A DNA stretch of 64,000 nt from NCBI RefSeq assembly GCF_040712315.1, contig NC_134015.1, forward strand, positions 16,741,614 through 16,805,613, in the 5' to 3' direction. The notes below the pieces were generated by a model. It was given only the letters and a program-made list of their open reading frames with translations, made no database searches and had not been told where the DNA came from. Below, in pieces: positions 1 through 12,465 of the stretch; the stretch's first letter is position 1; every line of letters starts with the position of its first letter. This DNA comes from Castanea sativa (lineage: Eukaryota > Streptophyta > Magnoliopsida > Fagales > Fagaceae). Both the position numbers and the translations under genes were made by a program.

Positions 1-1860
1 ACGGAGAAAGATGGATAGGAAAGCTTAAATGTTTAGGATTATCTAAAGAACCCATCCCCATTATTTTTGTGAAGTCAATTTAGCTCATATGAGGCAATAT
101 GAGTATTTTTTGAGTTTATTAAACAAATCCTACAATGGCACTCTAATAAAACTAAGTGATACATTAAATTTTCTAGTCATATTAATGCAAAACAACTTCA
201 ATATTTTGACTTTTTAAGAAAAAAAATTAAAATTTTGTAGTGAAATTTTTGTTGGAGCAAACAAGAAAATGTTTTTTTTAATAAAAAAAATAAAAATACT
301 TATTATTCACTAATTATTTTCATATAGCAGTGGCATAATAAAACTTCCATTTTTCTTGTTGAGATTTTATGATGAACAATTTATTTTTAAGTTTAAAATT
401 TTTATTACCTCTCAAAATTGAGAGATGCTATGGAAGAAATTAATTTCTAAAGTTAGCCTTCAATAGTTAAAATTGTAATTTGCATCTTGAGTAGATGCAA
501 TCGGAAGCATTCTCATTTCATTGAACTATCACTAATGGCTGGAAGATAATTTTCCAAGCATGGCTGAAAAATGAATCTAATCTTTAAAATTTGGTTGAAT
601 TGAGGAAATCACCCATGTTCTTGGCAAGGGTGGGGAATTAAACATTTGTGTAAGTATAGGATATTGATTAAAGATCTAAAAAAACAACTTTTGAGAATCA
701 TTTCTTTTAGTGGTATACTTTCATTATTCTCGGAAACCTTTAGATAAAGTTATAAGAACAAATTTCAAATTTCAACTTTTAGGATGGGAGCAATATAAAA
801 ATGCATTTCTCATCATTTAGTAAGTAGAAGAAGAATTTCTATGCTCTATTGTAGGTGCTTGTTGAATGATTAATTTATAAATAACTGTGATTCATTCTAT
901 TTGAATGAATCGATATGAGATAGTTGATCTAACTAGACATCTCTAATAGATGAACATTAGTCAAATGAGCTTGATAAAAAGCATGAATATGTTTCAAGAC
1001 ATAACCTAAGTGGATGCCATATATTTATATGATGAATGAAAGTTGAAACTTCTCTAAAAAAGAATAGTGGATATAAATACGATTCTCCTAGGAGAATGAA
1101 TGATAAGATTTGTTCCCGTTTAATGTTTATGGTGCAAAACACAACAATGTAGAATGCCAATACCTTAAATTGCATATAGACTAAACAACTACCATACAAG
1201 ACATTCAATTATATTTGGCCATTATCATAATCAAGCTTACCTTGAAGAATGAGTTCTCTATATACCATTAACTATGCTTGAAAAGTATCCTTAGTCATTA
1301 ACAAGTGGTTAATAATTTGATTAATTGGAGATAATTATTGACTAAGGAATGATAATCCCTAAATTGTGAGATAAGGACATGGGTTTGATATGTTCAACTT
1401 AAATGACATTTTGGTTAATATTTCAAGTACCAATATTTGTCCAAATTTCATGATTCTTGAACCAATTCACTCCTTCACAACCCTTCAATCATATACAATT
1501 GAAAAATCACAATTTAACACCAAGCATTGCCTCAAAATTCATCCAAACCCAACCAAACTCTTTAAAAACCCTAGTTTTGACCAATTCACCTTCAAACCCA
1601 AAATTCTCCCAATTCTCCTACCCAAAAGACCCAAATAAACACTCATTACAAAGCTTACGTCCTCCTCTAAAAAACCATCGAAACCTCAATAAAATCCATG
1701 ACCCACAACCCAAATTACACCCCTTACAAATCAAGTGAAAAACACACCCAAAACTCATCCCAACCCCCAAAACTTTTATCCCCAAAAATCCTCAATCCAA
1801 ACCCCACCCAAACTTCCACCCCAAGCCGTAGATAACCCCTTAATCCAATGGCCCACATTC
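1..1860. other. AT-rich flank, no gene recognised
   Basis: Only short, low-complexity open frames occur here and none resembles a protein family I know. The stretch from about 1440 to 1860 is C-rich on the plus strand and leads into the histone H1 promoter. The part from about 900 to 1390 has the texture of an old LTR remnant, but I could not find paired ends or a target duplication, so no element is called. Confidence 0.5.
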
Positions 1861-1879
1861 AAACTTTCAAATTTGCCTC

Positions 1880-1945
1880 AATCCGCGTCTCACTACCCTC
1901 CACCAATCACCGCTCACCATTTCTTTCACATTCTCACTATATTAA
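1880..1945 (+). promoter_or_regulatory. Putative histone H1 promoter elements
   Basis: AATCCGCG at 1880-1887 matches seven of eight bases of GATCCGCG, the reverse complement of the plant histone octamer CGCGGATC. A TATA-like TATATTAA follows at 1938-1945, about 135 bases before the ATG at 2079. Octamer, then TATA, then start codon is the order known for plant histone promoters and fits S-phase expression. One octamer base is mismatched, so the assignment is tentative. Confidence 0.4.
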
Positions 1946-2078
1946 TCTCTCTCCTTAACCGTCTTATCTCACATCCAAATTTCTCTCTCCAAAAACTAAA
2001 ACACTCTTTCCGATTCCGATTCCTCTCTGCTCTGCTTCCGAATCTAATCTCCATTCAACTCGTCCGCGTTAACTCACC

Positions 2079-2838
2079 ATGGCCGCTACTACTGAGTCGA
2101 GAAAATCGTCCGGCCCGAGAAAGCCCAAATCCGCACCCTCTCACCCTCCTTTCCTCGATGTATGGTTTTTCTCTCTCTCTCTAGAAACCCTAACTTTCTC
2201 TCTCTAAAAAAACTGTTTCTTTTTCAAAGTTTTCAGATCTAAAAACTGATTTTTTGTGTTTGATTTTGGTTTTTTTGCAGATGATTACAGAGGCGATTGT
2301 GACTCTGAAGGAGAAGACAGGTTCAAGCCAGTACGCGATCACGAAGTACTCCGAGGAAAAGCACAAGCACTTACCGACGAGTTTCCGCAAGCTTTTGCTC
2401 TTCCATTTGAAGAAACTCGTCGCCTCCGGAAAGCTCGTCAAGGTGAAAAACTCGTTCAAGCTCGCTCCTGCCGTTCCGGTGAAGAAGTCCTCAACCGTTT
2501 CTGCTCCGGCGAAGCCTAAGTCCGTTGCAAAGCCGAAGGGAACCAAAGTGGCTCCCAAGGCAAAGAAAGTTTCAACCAAGCCAAAGCCAAAGGCAAAAGC
2601 CGCAGCGTCTGTGAAACCTAAGGCGAAGTCCGTGGCTGCGAAGCCAAAGCCAAAGCCAAAGACGAAGGTTGCAGCAAAGGCAAAACCAGTTGCGAAGCCA
2701 AAGGCGAAGGTGGCGAGGACTTCGACGAGAACAACTCCGTCGAAGAAGGCGGCGCCGGCAAAGAAAGCACCGAAGCCGAAGAGCGTGAAGTCTCCGGCGG
2801 CAAAGAAGAAAGCTCCGGCGAGGAAGGCAAAGAAGTAG
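2079..2838 (+). CDS. Histone H1 (linker histone), two exons
   Basis: Linker histone that binds nucleosomal linker DNA in the nucleus and compacts chromatin. Exon 1 is 2079-2159 (27 codons, start context CACCATGG) and exon 2 is 2281-2838. The phase-0 intron 2160-2280 begins GT and ends in a T-rich tract plus GCAG. The 212-residue product starts MAATTESRKS. The winged-helix globular domain spans roughly residues 22-95: HPPFLD lies across the splice junction, followed by EAIVTLKEKTGSSQYAI, LPTSFRKLL and LKKLVASGKLVKVKNSFKL, all classic H1 signatures. The tail (about 100 residues) is almost wholly Lys, Ala and Pro with KPKAK-type repeats, as needed for DNA binding. Length and the intron in the globular domain suit plant H1. 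The exon structure is my own splice reading; the domain identity is secure. Confidence 0.95.
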
Positions 2839-3287
2839 AAGCTTTTTCTTCATGTGTGTGTGTTAGGTTGTGTTTCTCAGAGTGATGGCAGTGATTGTAA
2901 ATACCTTACTTTAGTAAGGGTAGTAGTTTCTGATTTAGGCAAGAAAAGAAGAAGATAGTTGTATTACACAGCTAATGTTTTTTTTTTTTTTTTATAAAAT
3001 GTTTTTAGGGATTGTCTGTTTTTATTTTATTTTGTTTAATTAAATAATTTTTAGTTATAATCTTAATTAGACTATCACGTTGTTTCGTTTTTAGTATTAA
3101 TTAATTTTAAAACGTTACGAATGGCTTTTCGTATTTTTCTCGTAGCCTTTTATCTGTTTCTCTTGGATTCACGGGCTGCCGTACGAGAGATTCGGCGCAC
3201 GTTAGAATTGACGGTGCATGTTAGCATCAGTGAAACGTGGGAATGGGGGGATCTGCGCACGTTAGTGAGGATGAGGATCGCGGCCAC
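2839..3287. other. 3' flank of histone H1
   Basis: It holds the presumed 3' UTR and a poly(T) run near 2979-2993. A GC-richer patch at 3170-3290 has GCGCACGTTAG twice, about 60 bases apart (near 3195 and 3255). No further gene is visible. It ends where the tandem duplication starts. Confidence 0.5.
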
Positions 3288-6200
3288 GTTGTACTTTGCT
3301 TAACGGATAATATAATCTGACTGATTGTGATAAAAAAGAAAAAAAATGAAAATATGCGAAAATGACGTTTGATTTTCTTCTAATGGGTGGGGCTGTGATG
3401 TTAACACGTGGGATTTTTTTTTACTGAGTCGGTGACTCGGTGTTAGCGAGTTGTGAAAGCGAGAGGGGTTGTTGTTGCTTGTGAGAATTGAGTGAAAAGC
3501 TTCCAAATGTGATGTGTTTGGTACTCACCCTGTCGTGCTTTTTGATTGGTTTTGGATACTAAGAAAATGGAGAGAATTATTAGGATTAAACATTTGCAGT
3601 GGTGAAATTTCAAAAAGTGAGGGTGGCTCCAAATTTTCAAAGCCAAGGCTGGTATGACTTATGACTCATGAGTTTGTGTATAAAGCAGTCTGTTTATCTA
3701 TTAATTTAAATTTAAAGTAGGCACTTGAGTGAAAAGCAGTCAACGTGTCTTTATTTATTTATTTTTAATTGTTCTTCTCCTTCCCTTCATAGTTCCTGGA
3801 ACTAGCAACAGTATAAAGCATAAATTGTTTGTTTAAGAATCTTAAGTTTAGCACATGGAAGTAACTTTAGGTGCGTGTTCTTTTGTTTTTCTTCATGATG
3901 TGGTTTTGAAAAAAACTTATTTGTTACAGCTGTAGCCTGTGGCTTTGTTCTGTTTCAGAAGTGACCTAAGTCAAGTTTACTTGAAAGTTAAATTTATGAA
4001 AATTTAAGTGTCATGAGTAAATTATCGGTGTTTAGGAATCTAGATGAAAAAATGTTTCATTGTCTGATTGTTCTATCATCATTGTTGGAATGCTTCTCAC
4101 TTTGCCGATTGAATGAGCAATTTTTTGGACTCGGAAGTTGTACGAGACTATGTAATTGGATTTACTAAATAAGCACACCCTCTAGAGTGTCTGAATTACC
4201 AGTTTTCTTAGCAGCATGTCCTCCCTCAATTTAATAGTTGTAGAGGCTACTACATGTATGGATTCTAAACATGGGCAAAGAAAGCCAGCGATGTCAGGAA
4301 AATTGTAGATCTCTTGAAATTAAGTTGTTTGGACTATTGAAATTGTTAGATCTTTTGAATTGTTTAGAAAAGAAAATTTAGAAGTTGCATTCATTGAAAG
4401 TGCTGATTTCTAACAGTTTTCTTATGCTTAAAGGCTGATCCCCAGCAAAGGGTCCATTTTGTGAGATGTTTTGGGAGTTTAAAGAAGCGTTTATAAAACC
4501 AAAAATTATATGTTTTGCAACTACAACTTTCATAACTTTTTACGAACGTTTATTTTAAACTCAAAACACCGTTTTTTATTGACTTATACAAACACACCCA
4601 AAGTATTTCTGCCAATGAGTCTAGTGACAACTTAATAACAATGATGACATTATGAGATGTCAATTCCTAAAAAACACTATGTTCGTATTTAGTTCAGTAA
4701 CTCAGTTAATTCTACCTGAAATAATTTATCTTAAAGCTTTCTATGTTAAACTAATGTTTGAGGTCTAGTTAATGTATACACGTGTGCATGCACGCAATCA
4801 CAAACTACTTACATCCATACCTGTGGTGATATTTAAGAAATATCTTCTAAAGACAATTCTTACACTATTCTTTGTATGAATTTGTCAAATTTTTTAATAA
4901 TATGACGGCGATTGATTTTCTAAAGGCATAACAAAACCTTTCAGTTATCTGGAGAAGCTACAATAGTCTTTTACTTGTGATTCTAAATAAACTGGGAATA
5001 CTGTGTAAGAATAAATTAGCTTGCAATTTGGTTGTTAATTACTACAGGAAAGTTTTTAGCTTGCAAGAGGGTAATTCTGTTGAGACTAATTGAACACAGT
5101 ATTTGGTTCTTGGTGGTACTTTTGAAGGAGGATCTAGTTATGAAATGTTTCTGTAATTGACCAATTGGTGTCAACGTGTAAACCGACTTCTTTAATAAAT
5201 AATGTATACTTTTGGTAAATTAATTGCTTGTTTCCCCCAACACTCCAAACAAAAGGTAGAAACTTTTTGAATAGTCCCTTTAAAGAGATTTGCATTGACT
5301 CTTTGTGAAGAGATACTTGCCACAAGGACTTAGTCCCTCAAGAGGATGGGATTTCATAATTCTGTATGCCCTTTACTCTTGCATGGTTCGTGTGAAATCT
5401 TATAATTTCTTTTTTTGGGCACTAGTGTTAAATCTTAGTTTCTAATAACTGGCATCAAGGAGCTATCAGTGTTCTAAATTATTAGTCACATTGTCGGTCA
5501 AATTGATAATGAATTCGTTAAATAGCATTTATGAATATATTTTTGATGCACTGAATGGGAAGAGATTGTACTATGATCTCGACGATAGTATTTATTATAA
5601 CGTTCACTATATTGCACGGACACTAAACAAAAAGTAAAGTACTTGTCTGAACACCTAGTCAGGGCACATGGGAAATAGGTTTTACATCACCACTCACTAA
5701 ATTCTTTTATTGCATAACATGTCAATATTTAGCATAAATATAAGATTTTTTTTTTCCCTATATATGTGATACATTGAATGTAGTGGTTACATAATCTTCT
5801 ACATTAATAAATAGATTACCAGCATCTCTGAAAGTACTATTGTTTTGAACTTAATTATCACTGATAGAGATGTATGCACCAAGCCAACGAAGATGGGTAT
5901 CACTTCATCTTCAGTTCTTAAGTAATTATGTTGCTACGCGATACCAAATCTCCCTTTGTTTTCTCTCCACTTTGTAAGCTTCCTACCTAATTTATTGCAC
6001 AGATATAAAATAAGCAAATGTCAGCTCTAACAAGGATTACCTTTTTTGCAGGCGTTAAAAGGCAGCATGTCATTTCTCTGTTAGGTATTATTCTAACTGC
6101 TACTAAAAAATTTCATGTTTGATAAAATAGTGATGTCAATTCAATGTCCTTAAAAGATAGTTTTCTTTTGGCAGGAAAAGGTGGGGTAAGTCTCAAAAAA

Positions 6201-7587
6201 ATTGTTGGAAGTAATAATGAGAATATGATAATTGTTAAAATTTGTGCCATTACATGAAGGAGAGGTGAGTGACATGAATGAAATGATGGTATAACACAAG
6301 GTTTCCCACATTAACAGTTAGAATCCTTAGCTTCCTTCTCCCCATTGCAAAGAAAGCCCTTGTAGGGGTTTAAATCAGGCCATCTCCATTGAGGGACACT
6401 TGAAACCCATGAGTCCTTGGCAATGAAATTGGCGTTAGAAGACATAAAAGCAAATGCTTGGATTGAACTTGGTTTTGGCTATCAATAATAATAGAAAATT
6501 TGCTTGCAAATGGTAAGAAATTTTAAGTTGATATGACAAAACAAATGGCCTGGGTTCAAAACCTCCGATCAGTCTCTTGGGCCATTCCCAAGGGATTCGT
6601 CCTTTTTTTTGGATAGGTAATTATAAGTTTATTTTTTAATAGGTCATTCGTCCTTGTAATTACGTGGTGTGTGTGGAACAATGATAATACTCACTTTCCG
6701 GGAAAATGTTTAGTGCTCAAAGAGCTTTGGATGCCCTTGTTAGAAAAAAAAAAAAAAGAAGGGTGGGGGAGGGACTTTAGTGTTGTAGTTTGCTTATAAT
6801 TTTTTTTTTTTTTAATGACCTCTTACTCTTTTGGTTATTGGTTCTTTTTTAATCTACATAAATTTACTGTATTTTCAACAAGGTCCTCAAGCTAATTGAA
6901 GCATCAATTACCTATCCTAATGGATTTTATTTGTAGTGGCCATATCTTTGTATATATTAGGGCCTATCTTTTATTCAGTAGAATATATAGAATTCTTTCA
7001 TATATTATATTTTGAGGAATGTACTGTGTAAAACAGGAAAATTAGAACAAGTGAATTTACTTCAATATATTTTCTTTAATCCCTAGAACAAAAGTTCCTA
7101 TGTTGGTAACTGAAATCAATTGTAAGTTACTTTAACCCTCCCTTCTATTGGATTTACAGCTATTATGATTGCCATTGTCGGAAAATTGACCAATTCTGCT
7201 TTTATATAAGTGTTTTATAAGATAATAGTAGAGAGTTGACTCTTGATCTGCATATGGATGATTGGTTGTGGAAATTTAATGACAGTGGCCAACAGGAATC
7301 TAATCAATAGAAAGGACAAGCATATGAGATGGTGATGTAGAGGATTTGGCCGAGTGCAAACTTGTAACTAAAGATTTAGTCATGTCCTTGACTGCATAAC
7401 TCAAACTTGGTCTTCTTCTAGCAGTCTTCATGTGTGATATGGTGTGGGAGAGGTGAGTAGATTTATTAGTTTTTACTTCCATATATGCATCGTTCTCAAA
7501 TCTTCATGTATAATTGATGCCAATGAGATTGACCAAAATGGAACTCCCCCCCCTCCCCCCCCCAATAAGAACAATGTAGAGGGCGAG
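3288..7587. repeat. Tandem segmental duplication, copy A (4.30 kb)
   Basis: The segment from 3288 (GTTGTACTTTGCTTAA) to 7587 recurs in the same order directly downstream at 7588-12077. Landmarks pair along the whole length: AAAATGACGTTTG at 3360 and 7672, the GAGTGAAAAGCTTCCAAATGTG stretch at 3490 and 7830, TAGCAGCATGTCC at 4210 and 8731, and AGATTTAGTCATGTCC at 7373 and 11871. No exon is conserved between the copies and the open frames are short and unlike known proteins, so I read it as non-coding. It includes a truncated SINE at its right end (about 7520-7587). Confidence 0.9.
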
Positions 7588-8000
7588 GTTGTACTTTGCT
7601 TAAGGGGATAGTAATTTGACTGATTGTGATAAAAAAAAAAAATGAAATTTTTTTTTTTGAAAATATGTGAAAATGACGTTTGTTTTTCTAGCGTGTGGTG
7701 GAGAAGGTTTTGTGATGAATGGGCTGTGATGTTAAGTGTTAACACGTGGTTTTAATGAGTTGATGACTCGGTGAGTTTTCCTTGTTAGCGAGTTGTGAAA
7801 GCGAGAGGGGTTGTTGCTTGTGAATATTGAGTGAAAAGCTTCCAAATGTGTTTGCTACTCATCACTCATTTCTGAGGAAGGTAAGTGTGCTGGCAAAGAA
7901 AACCCTATTTTGCTTTTGATTGGTTGGGAATTCTAATATTGCTGTTTGGACATTAAGAAAATGGAGAATAATTAGGAATAAACATTTGGGCTACTTTTAT

Positions 8001-8136
8001 GGCCTGTTTGGATGGAGGGGGAAGGAGGGAGAGTAGAGGGGAGTAGAGTAGAGTTGGCTAAACATAAACTAATTTTGTGCTAAATCCACTCTACACTACT
8101 CTACTTCCCCTTCCTCTCCCTCAATCCAAATGGACC
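8001..8136. mobile_element. Fold-back MITE inside copy B
   Basis: The left end GGCCTGTTTGGAT and the right end ATCCAAATGGACC are inverted repeats. The inner arms also pair: GGGAGAGTAGAGGGG on the left against stretches such as CTCTACTTCCCC on the right, around a short centre. The element is missing at the matching point of copy A (near 3595), which dates it after the duplication. The target duplication is not clear. Confidence 0.7.
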
Positions 8137-10912
8137 ATTACAATGATAAGTACACTAGTGAAATTTAAAGAAGTGGGAGAGGCTCCAAATTTTCAAAAGA
8201 ATCAAAACAAGGCAGGTATGACTTATAAGTAGTTTGTGTATAAACAGGCAGTTTATCTATTAAATTTTAAATAAGTACTTGAGTGAAAAGCAGTCAAAGT
8301 GTCTTTATTTTTTCGTTTTTTTACTTGTTCTCCTTCCCTTCATTGCTCCATTTTTAAAAATCTAGCAACAGTAAAAAGTATATATTGTTTGTTTAAGAAT
8401 CTTAACCGTAGCACATGCAAGTAACTTTAGGTATGTTCTTTTGTTTTACTTCAGGATGTGGTTTGAAAAACTTCTTTGTTACTGCTGTAACTTTGTTTTG
8501 TTTCAGAAGTGGCCCAAGTTTACTTCTGAAAATTTAAATCTATTATGAGTAATTTATCAGTGTTTAGAATCTAGATGACAAAATGTTCATGATCTGATTG
8601 TTTTATCATCATTCTTGGAAAGCTTCTCACTTAATTGATTGAATGAGAAATTTTTGGACTCTTAAGTTGTACAAAATATGGAATCGGATTTACTAAGCAC
8701 AGCCAGTGTGTCTGAATTACCAGTTTTCTTAGCAGCATGTCCTTTTCCCCTAATTTATTAATTTTAAAGGTACTACATGCATGGATGATTGATATAATAA
8801 TGACTAGTATGGCTGAAAAAGGAAATGCCATGAAAATAGTACATCTCTTGAATTAGACCTATTGAAATTGTTGGATCTTTTGAATTGCTAGGAAAAGAAA
8901 ATTTAGAAGTTGATGCATTGAAAGATGGAGCAGGACTATGTTGCTGATTTTCAACAGTTTTCTTAATGCTAATTGCTGATACCCGACAACGCATTTCTGC
9001 TAATGAGTGTAATGACAACTTAATAACAATGATGACATTTTGAGATGTCAATCTTGAATAAACACTACGTTCATATTCAGTTCAACAGAGGAAGATGTCA
9101 ACTTCATTCAGTTAACTATACCTGAAATATTTTTCTTTAACTTTCTATGTCAAACTAATTTTTGAGGCCTAGTTAATGTATGCATGTGTGTATGCATGCA
9201 AACAAAATAATTACATCCAAACCTGCGGTGACATTTAAAATATATCATCTAAGGACAATTCTTACACTAATTAAATTTGTTAATAACATGATAGTGATTG
9301 ATTCAATGATTTTCTACATTCATAACAAAACTTGTAGAATATCTGGAGAAACTAAAATAGTCTTTTATTTATGATTCTACTGAATATAAATAAAGCTGTA
9401 AATAATGTGTAAATAAATTAGCTTGCAAGTTGGTTGTTAATTACTGTGGCAAAGAGTTTATTAGCTTCCAAGAGGGTATTCAGGTGTAGACTATTCGTAG
9501 CTTCACTGTCTTGCCATGAATATAAACAAGTTATTTGGTTCTTGGTATTAATAGTAACAGAAATACCAAGTAGATGATGGTCAGGAGGAATGTGGTACTT
9601 CTGCAAGACGATCTGATTATTATGGTATATTACTATTAGAGAGTTGGGTTTCTGTAATTGACTAAATTCTGTTGACATGTAAACAAACATCTTTAATAAA
9701 TAATGTATACGTTTGGAAAAATAATTGTTTGTTACCCAAAAATCCAAAAACAAATGCTGAAACTTTTTGAATATTCCCTTTAAAGAGATATTTATTGACT
9801 CTTTTTGAAGACATACTTGCAACAAGGACACTTAGTCTAGTAAAATTTGTGTCAAGAGGAAGGAATTTCATAATTCTGTATGCCCTTTTCTCCTGCATTG
9901 TTCCGTGTGAAATCTTGTTTTTTTTTTTTTGGGGGGGGGGGTACTAGTGTTAAGTCTTAGTTTCTAAAAACTGGCATCAAGGAGCTATCAGTGTTCTGAA
10001 TTATTATTCACATTGTCGGTCAAATTTAATTTGTGCCTAGGTCACGGCTGCAATTACCCCAATAATGAATTAGTTCAATTGCATTTATGATTATATTTTT
10101 GATATACTCAATGGGAAGCGATTGTACTATGATCTTGACTATGGTATTTATAACGTTCACTATATTGCATGGACACTACAATATAAGTGTAAAACACTTA
10201 TCTGAACATCTAGTCAGGACACATGAATTGGTTTTACATCTCCACTCCCTAAATTCTTTTATTGTGTAACATGTCAATATTTAGAAGTTTCCCCATATAT
10301 GTGATACAATTACATAATCTTCTACACTAATAAATAGATTACCGGCATCTCTAAAGGTCCTATTGTTTTGAACTTAATTATCACTGATTTAGATGTCTGC
10401 ACCAAGCCAACTAAGATGGGTATCACTTCATCTTCAGTTCTTAAGTTGTTGTTTAGTACCAAATCTCACTTTGTTATCTCTCAATTTTAGTGAGCTTCCT
10501 ACCTGATTTATTGAGCAAATAAAATGAACAACTGTCAGTTCTAACAAGCATGTCATTCTCTCTTAGGTATTATTCTAACTACTACTAAAACATTTCATGT
10601 TTGATAATATGTTGACTTCAATGTCCTTAAAAGATAGTTTTCTTTTGGCAGGGAGGGGTGGGGTAAGTCTCAAAAGAATTGTTGGAAGTAATAATGAGAA
10701 TAAGATAATTGTTGAAAATTGAGCCACATTAAGGAGAGGTGAGTGAAGTGAATGAAAAGAAGTTTTTAATTTTTGGTACAACACAGGGTTTCCCACCCTA
10801 ACAGTTAGAATCATTAAATTCCTTATCCCCATTACAAAGAAAGCCCTTGTTGGGGGTTTAAATCTGACCATCTCCATGGAGGGACACTTGAAACCCATGA
10901 GTCATTGGCAAT

Positions 10913-11006
10913 GAAATTGGTTTTGGGAGGCTTGAAATCAAGTGCTAGGATTGAAATTGGTTTTGGGAGGCTTGAAATCAAGTGCTAGGATTGAAATTGG
11001 TTTTGG
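10913..11006. repeat. 40-bp perfect tandem duplication
   Basis: A 40-base unit beginning GAAATTGGTTTTGGGAGG occurs at 10913-10952 and 10953-10992, followed by a partial third copy (GAAATTGGTTTTGG). Copy A of the segmental duplication has the unit only once (near 6424), so this arose in copy B. Confidence 0.85.
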
Positions 11007-12019
11007 CTGTCAATAATAGTAGAACATTTGCTTACTGGCTTACTGCGGCCTGCAAATGGTAAGAAATTTTGAATTGATACAACAAAACAAATGGCATGCT
11101 TTTGAAACCTCTAACCAGTATCTTGAGGCCACTCCCAAGGGATTCATCCTTGTTTACCTAGCTTGTGTGTGGGACAGGGAGAATACACACTTTCATGGAA
11201 AATATTTAGTGCTCAAAGAGCTCTGGACACCCTCATTAGCAAAAAGCAAAGAAAATAAGAAAGGGGGACTTTGGTGTAGTAATTTGCATATAAATTTATT
11301 TTGCCTCTTACTCTTTTGGTTATTGGTTCTCTATTAATCTACATAAATTTCTGTATTATCAACAAGATCTTCTTTCTTTCCTCAAGCTAAATGAAGCAAC
11401 AATTACCTATCCTAATGGATTTTATAAGTGGTGGCCATACCTTTATATATGTTAGGGACTATCTTTTATTCAGTACAATAAATAGAATTCTTTTTATAGA
11501 TTATATTTTGAGGAATGTCCTGTGTAAAATAGGAAAATTAGAACAAGTGAATTTACTTTGCTATCGTTTATTTATTGCCAAGAAAATAAAGTTATTTTGG
11601 CAACTGAAATCAATCGTAAGTTACTGTAACCCCTCCCTTCTGTTGGATTTACAGTTATTATGATTGTCATTGTCCAAAAATTGACCAATTCTGCTTTTAC
11701 ATAAGTGTTGTACAAGGTAATAGTAGAGAGTTGACTTTTGATCTGCATATGGATGATTGGTAGTGGAAATCTAATTACAGTGGCCGACAGGAATCTAATC
11801 AATAGAAAGGACAAGCATATGAGATGGTGATGTAGAGGATTTGGCCAAGTGCAAAGTGCAAACTATCTAAAGATTTAGTCATGTCCTTGACTGCATAGCT
11901 CGAAATTGGTCTTCTTCTAGCACTCTTCATGTATGATATGGTGTGGTGGAGGTGAGTAGATTTATTTATTTTAACTTCCAGTTATGTGTTGCTCTCAAAT
12001 CTTCATGTATAATTGATGC

Positions 12020-12125
12020 CAATGAGCTCTAACAAAATGGAACTTCCTCCCCCCATAAGAACAATGTGGAGGGTGAGGTTGTAGGTCCAAGCCTCATTAA
12101 ATACATGTATAAATTACCAATAATA
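12020..12125 (+). mobile_element. tRNA-derived SINE, degenerate
   Basis: The sequence runs from a degenerate A-box-like GAGCTCTAACAAAATGG through CCTCCCCCCATAAGAAC to a B-box-like GGTCCAAGCC, then a tail ACATGTATAAATTACCAATA. A related copy lies at about 59190-59315 with the same order. The right breakpoint of the 4.4-kb tandem duplication falls in this SINE at GTTGTA (12078-12083). Confidence 0.55.
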
Positions 12126-12465
12126 GAAAGAAAAGAATATTCATCATGCAAGCTTGATTTTTATTATATGCGCTACCAAGTAGCTTTCAAACAAGAAATT
12201 TCTTATTTTACCATATAATTATAAACAATTTATATTTCTCCTTAATAAGATATTTTTCCATAATGCTGATTAACATTACTGCATCTATCTATGCAGGAGC
12301 ATGCTATTACTAATATTACAGTACCTGATGGACAGGACTTGCTTTGCAGTCCATTTTACATTTTTCATTATCGTAATAACACTGAATGCTTACTCCACCA
12401 ATTTCAGTGCTTAGTGTCATATATTTTGCTCACAACCAGTTCCAAGCCCCAAAAAGGAGGGAAAT
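12126..12465. other. Unassigned stretch before the solo LTR
   Basis: It contains an exon-like piece after TGCAG at 12297 that stays open for 60 codons, but the peptide matches no family I know. GAAAT at 12461-12465 is the left target duplication of the solo LTR that follows. Confidence 0.4.

Larger units (their letters stand above)
7588..12077. repeat. Tandem segmental duplication, copy B (4.49 kb)
   Basis: Second copy of the 3288-7587 segment. It differs by many substitutions and small indels, by a 136-bp MITE (8001-8136) absent from copy A, and by a 40-bp internal duplication near 10913. By eye the copies are roughly 85-90 per cent alike, so the event is not recent. Copy B ends inside a SINE that continues past the breakpoint to about 12125, while copy A's SINE is cut off at 7587. 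No gene was recognised inside. Confidence 0.9.

Noticed and set aside
1390..2184. Plus-strand open frames rich in Pro, Asn and Lys upstream of histone H1
   Set aside because: The composition reflects a C- and A-rich stretch, there is no domain, and the last frame runs across the H1 start codon and 5' UTR.
2190..2579. Minus-strand open frame of 129 codons over histone H1
   Set aside because: It is the shadow of the H1 coding strand; the plus-strand product has unmistakable H1 domains.
7540..7564. Poly(C) tract as a special structure
   Set aside because: It is the C-rich centre of the SINE (CCTCCCCCC), expanded by slippage; the copy at 12045 shows the shorter form.
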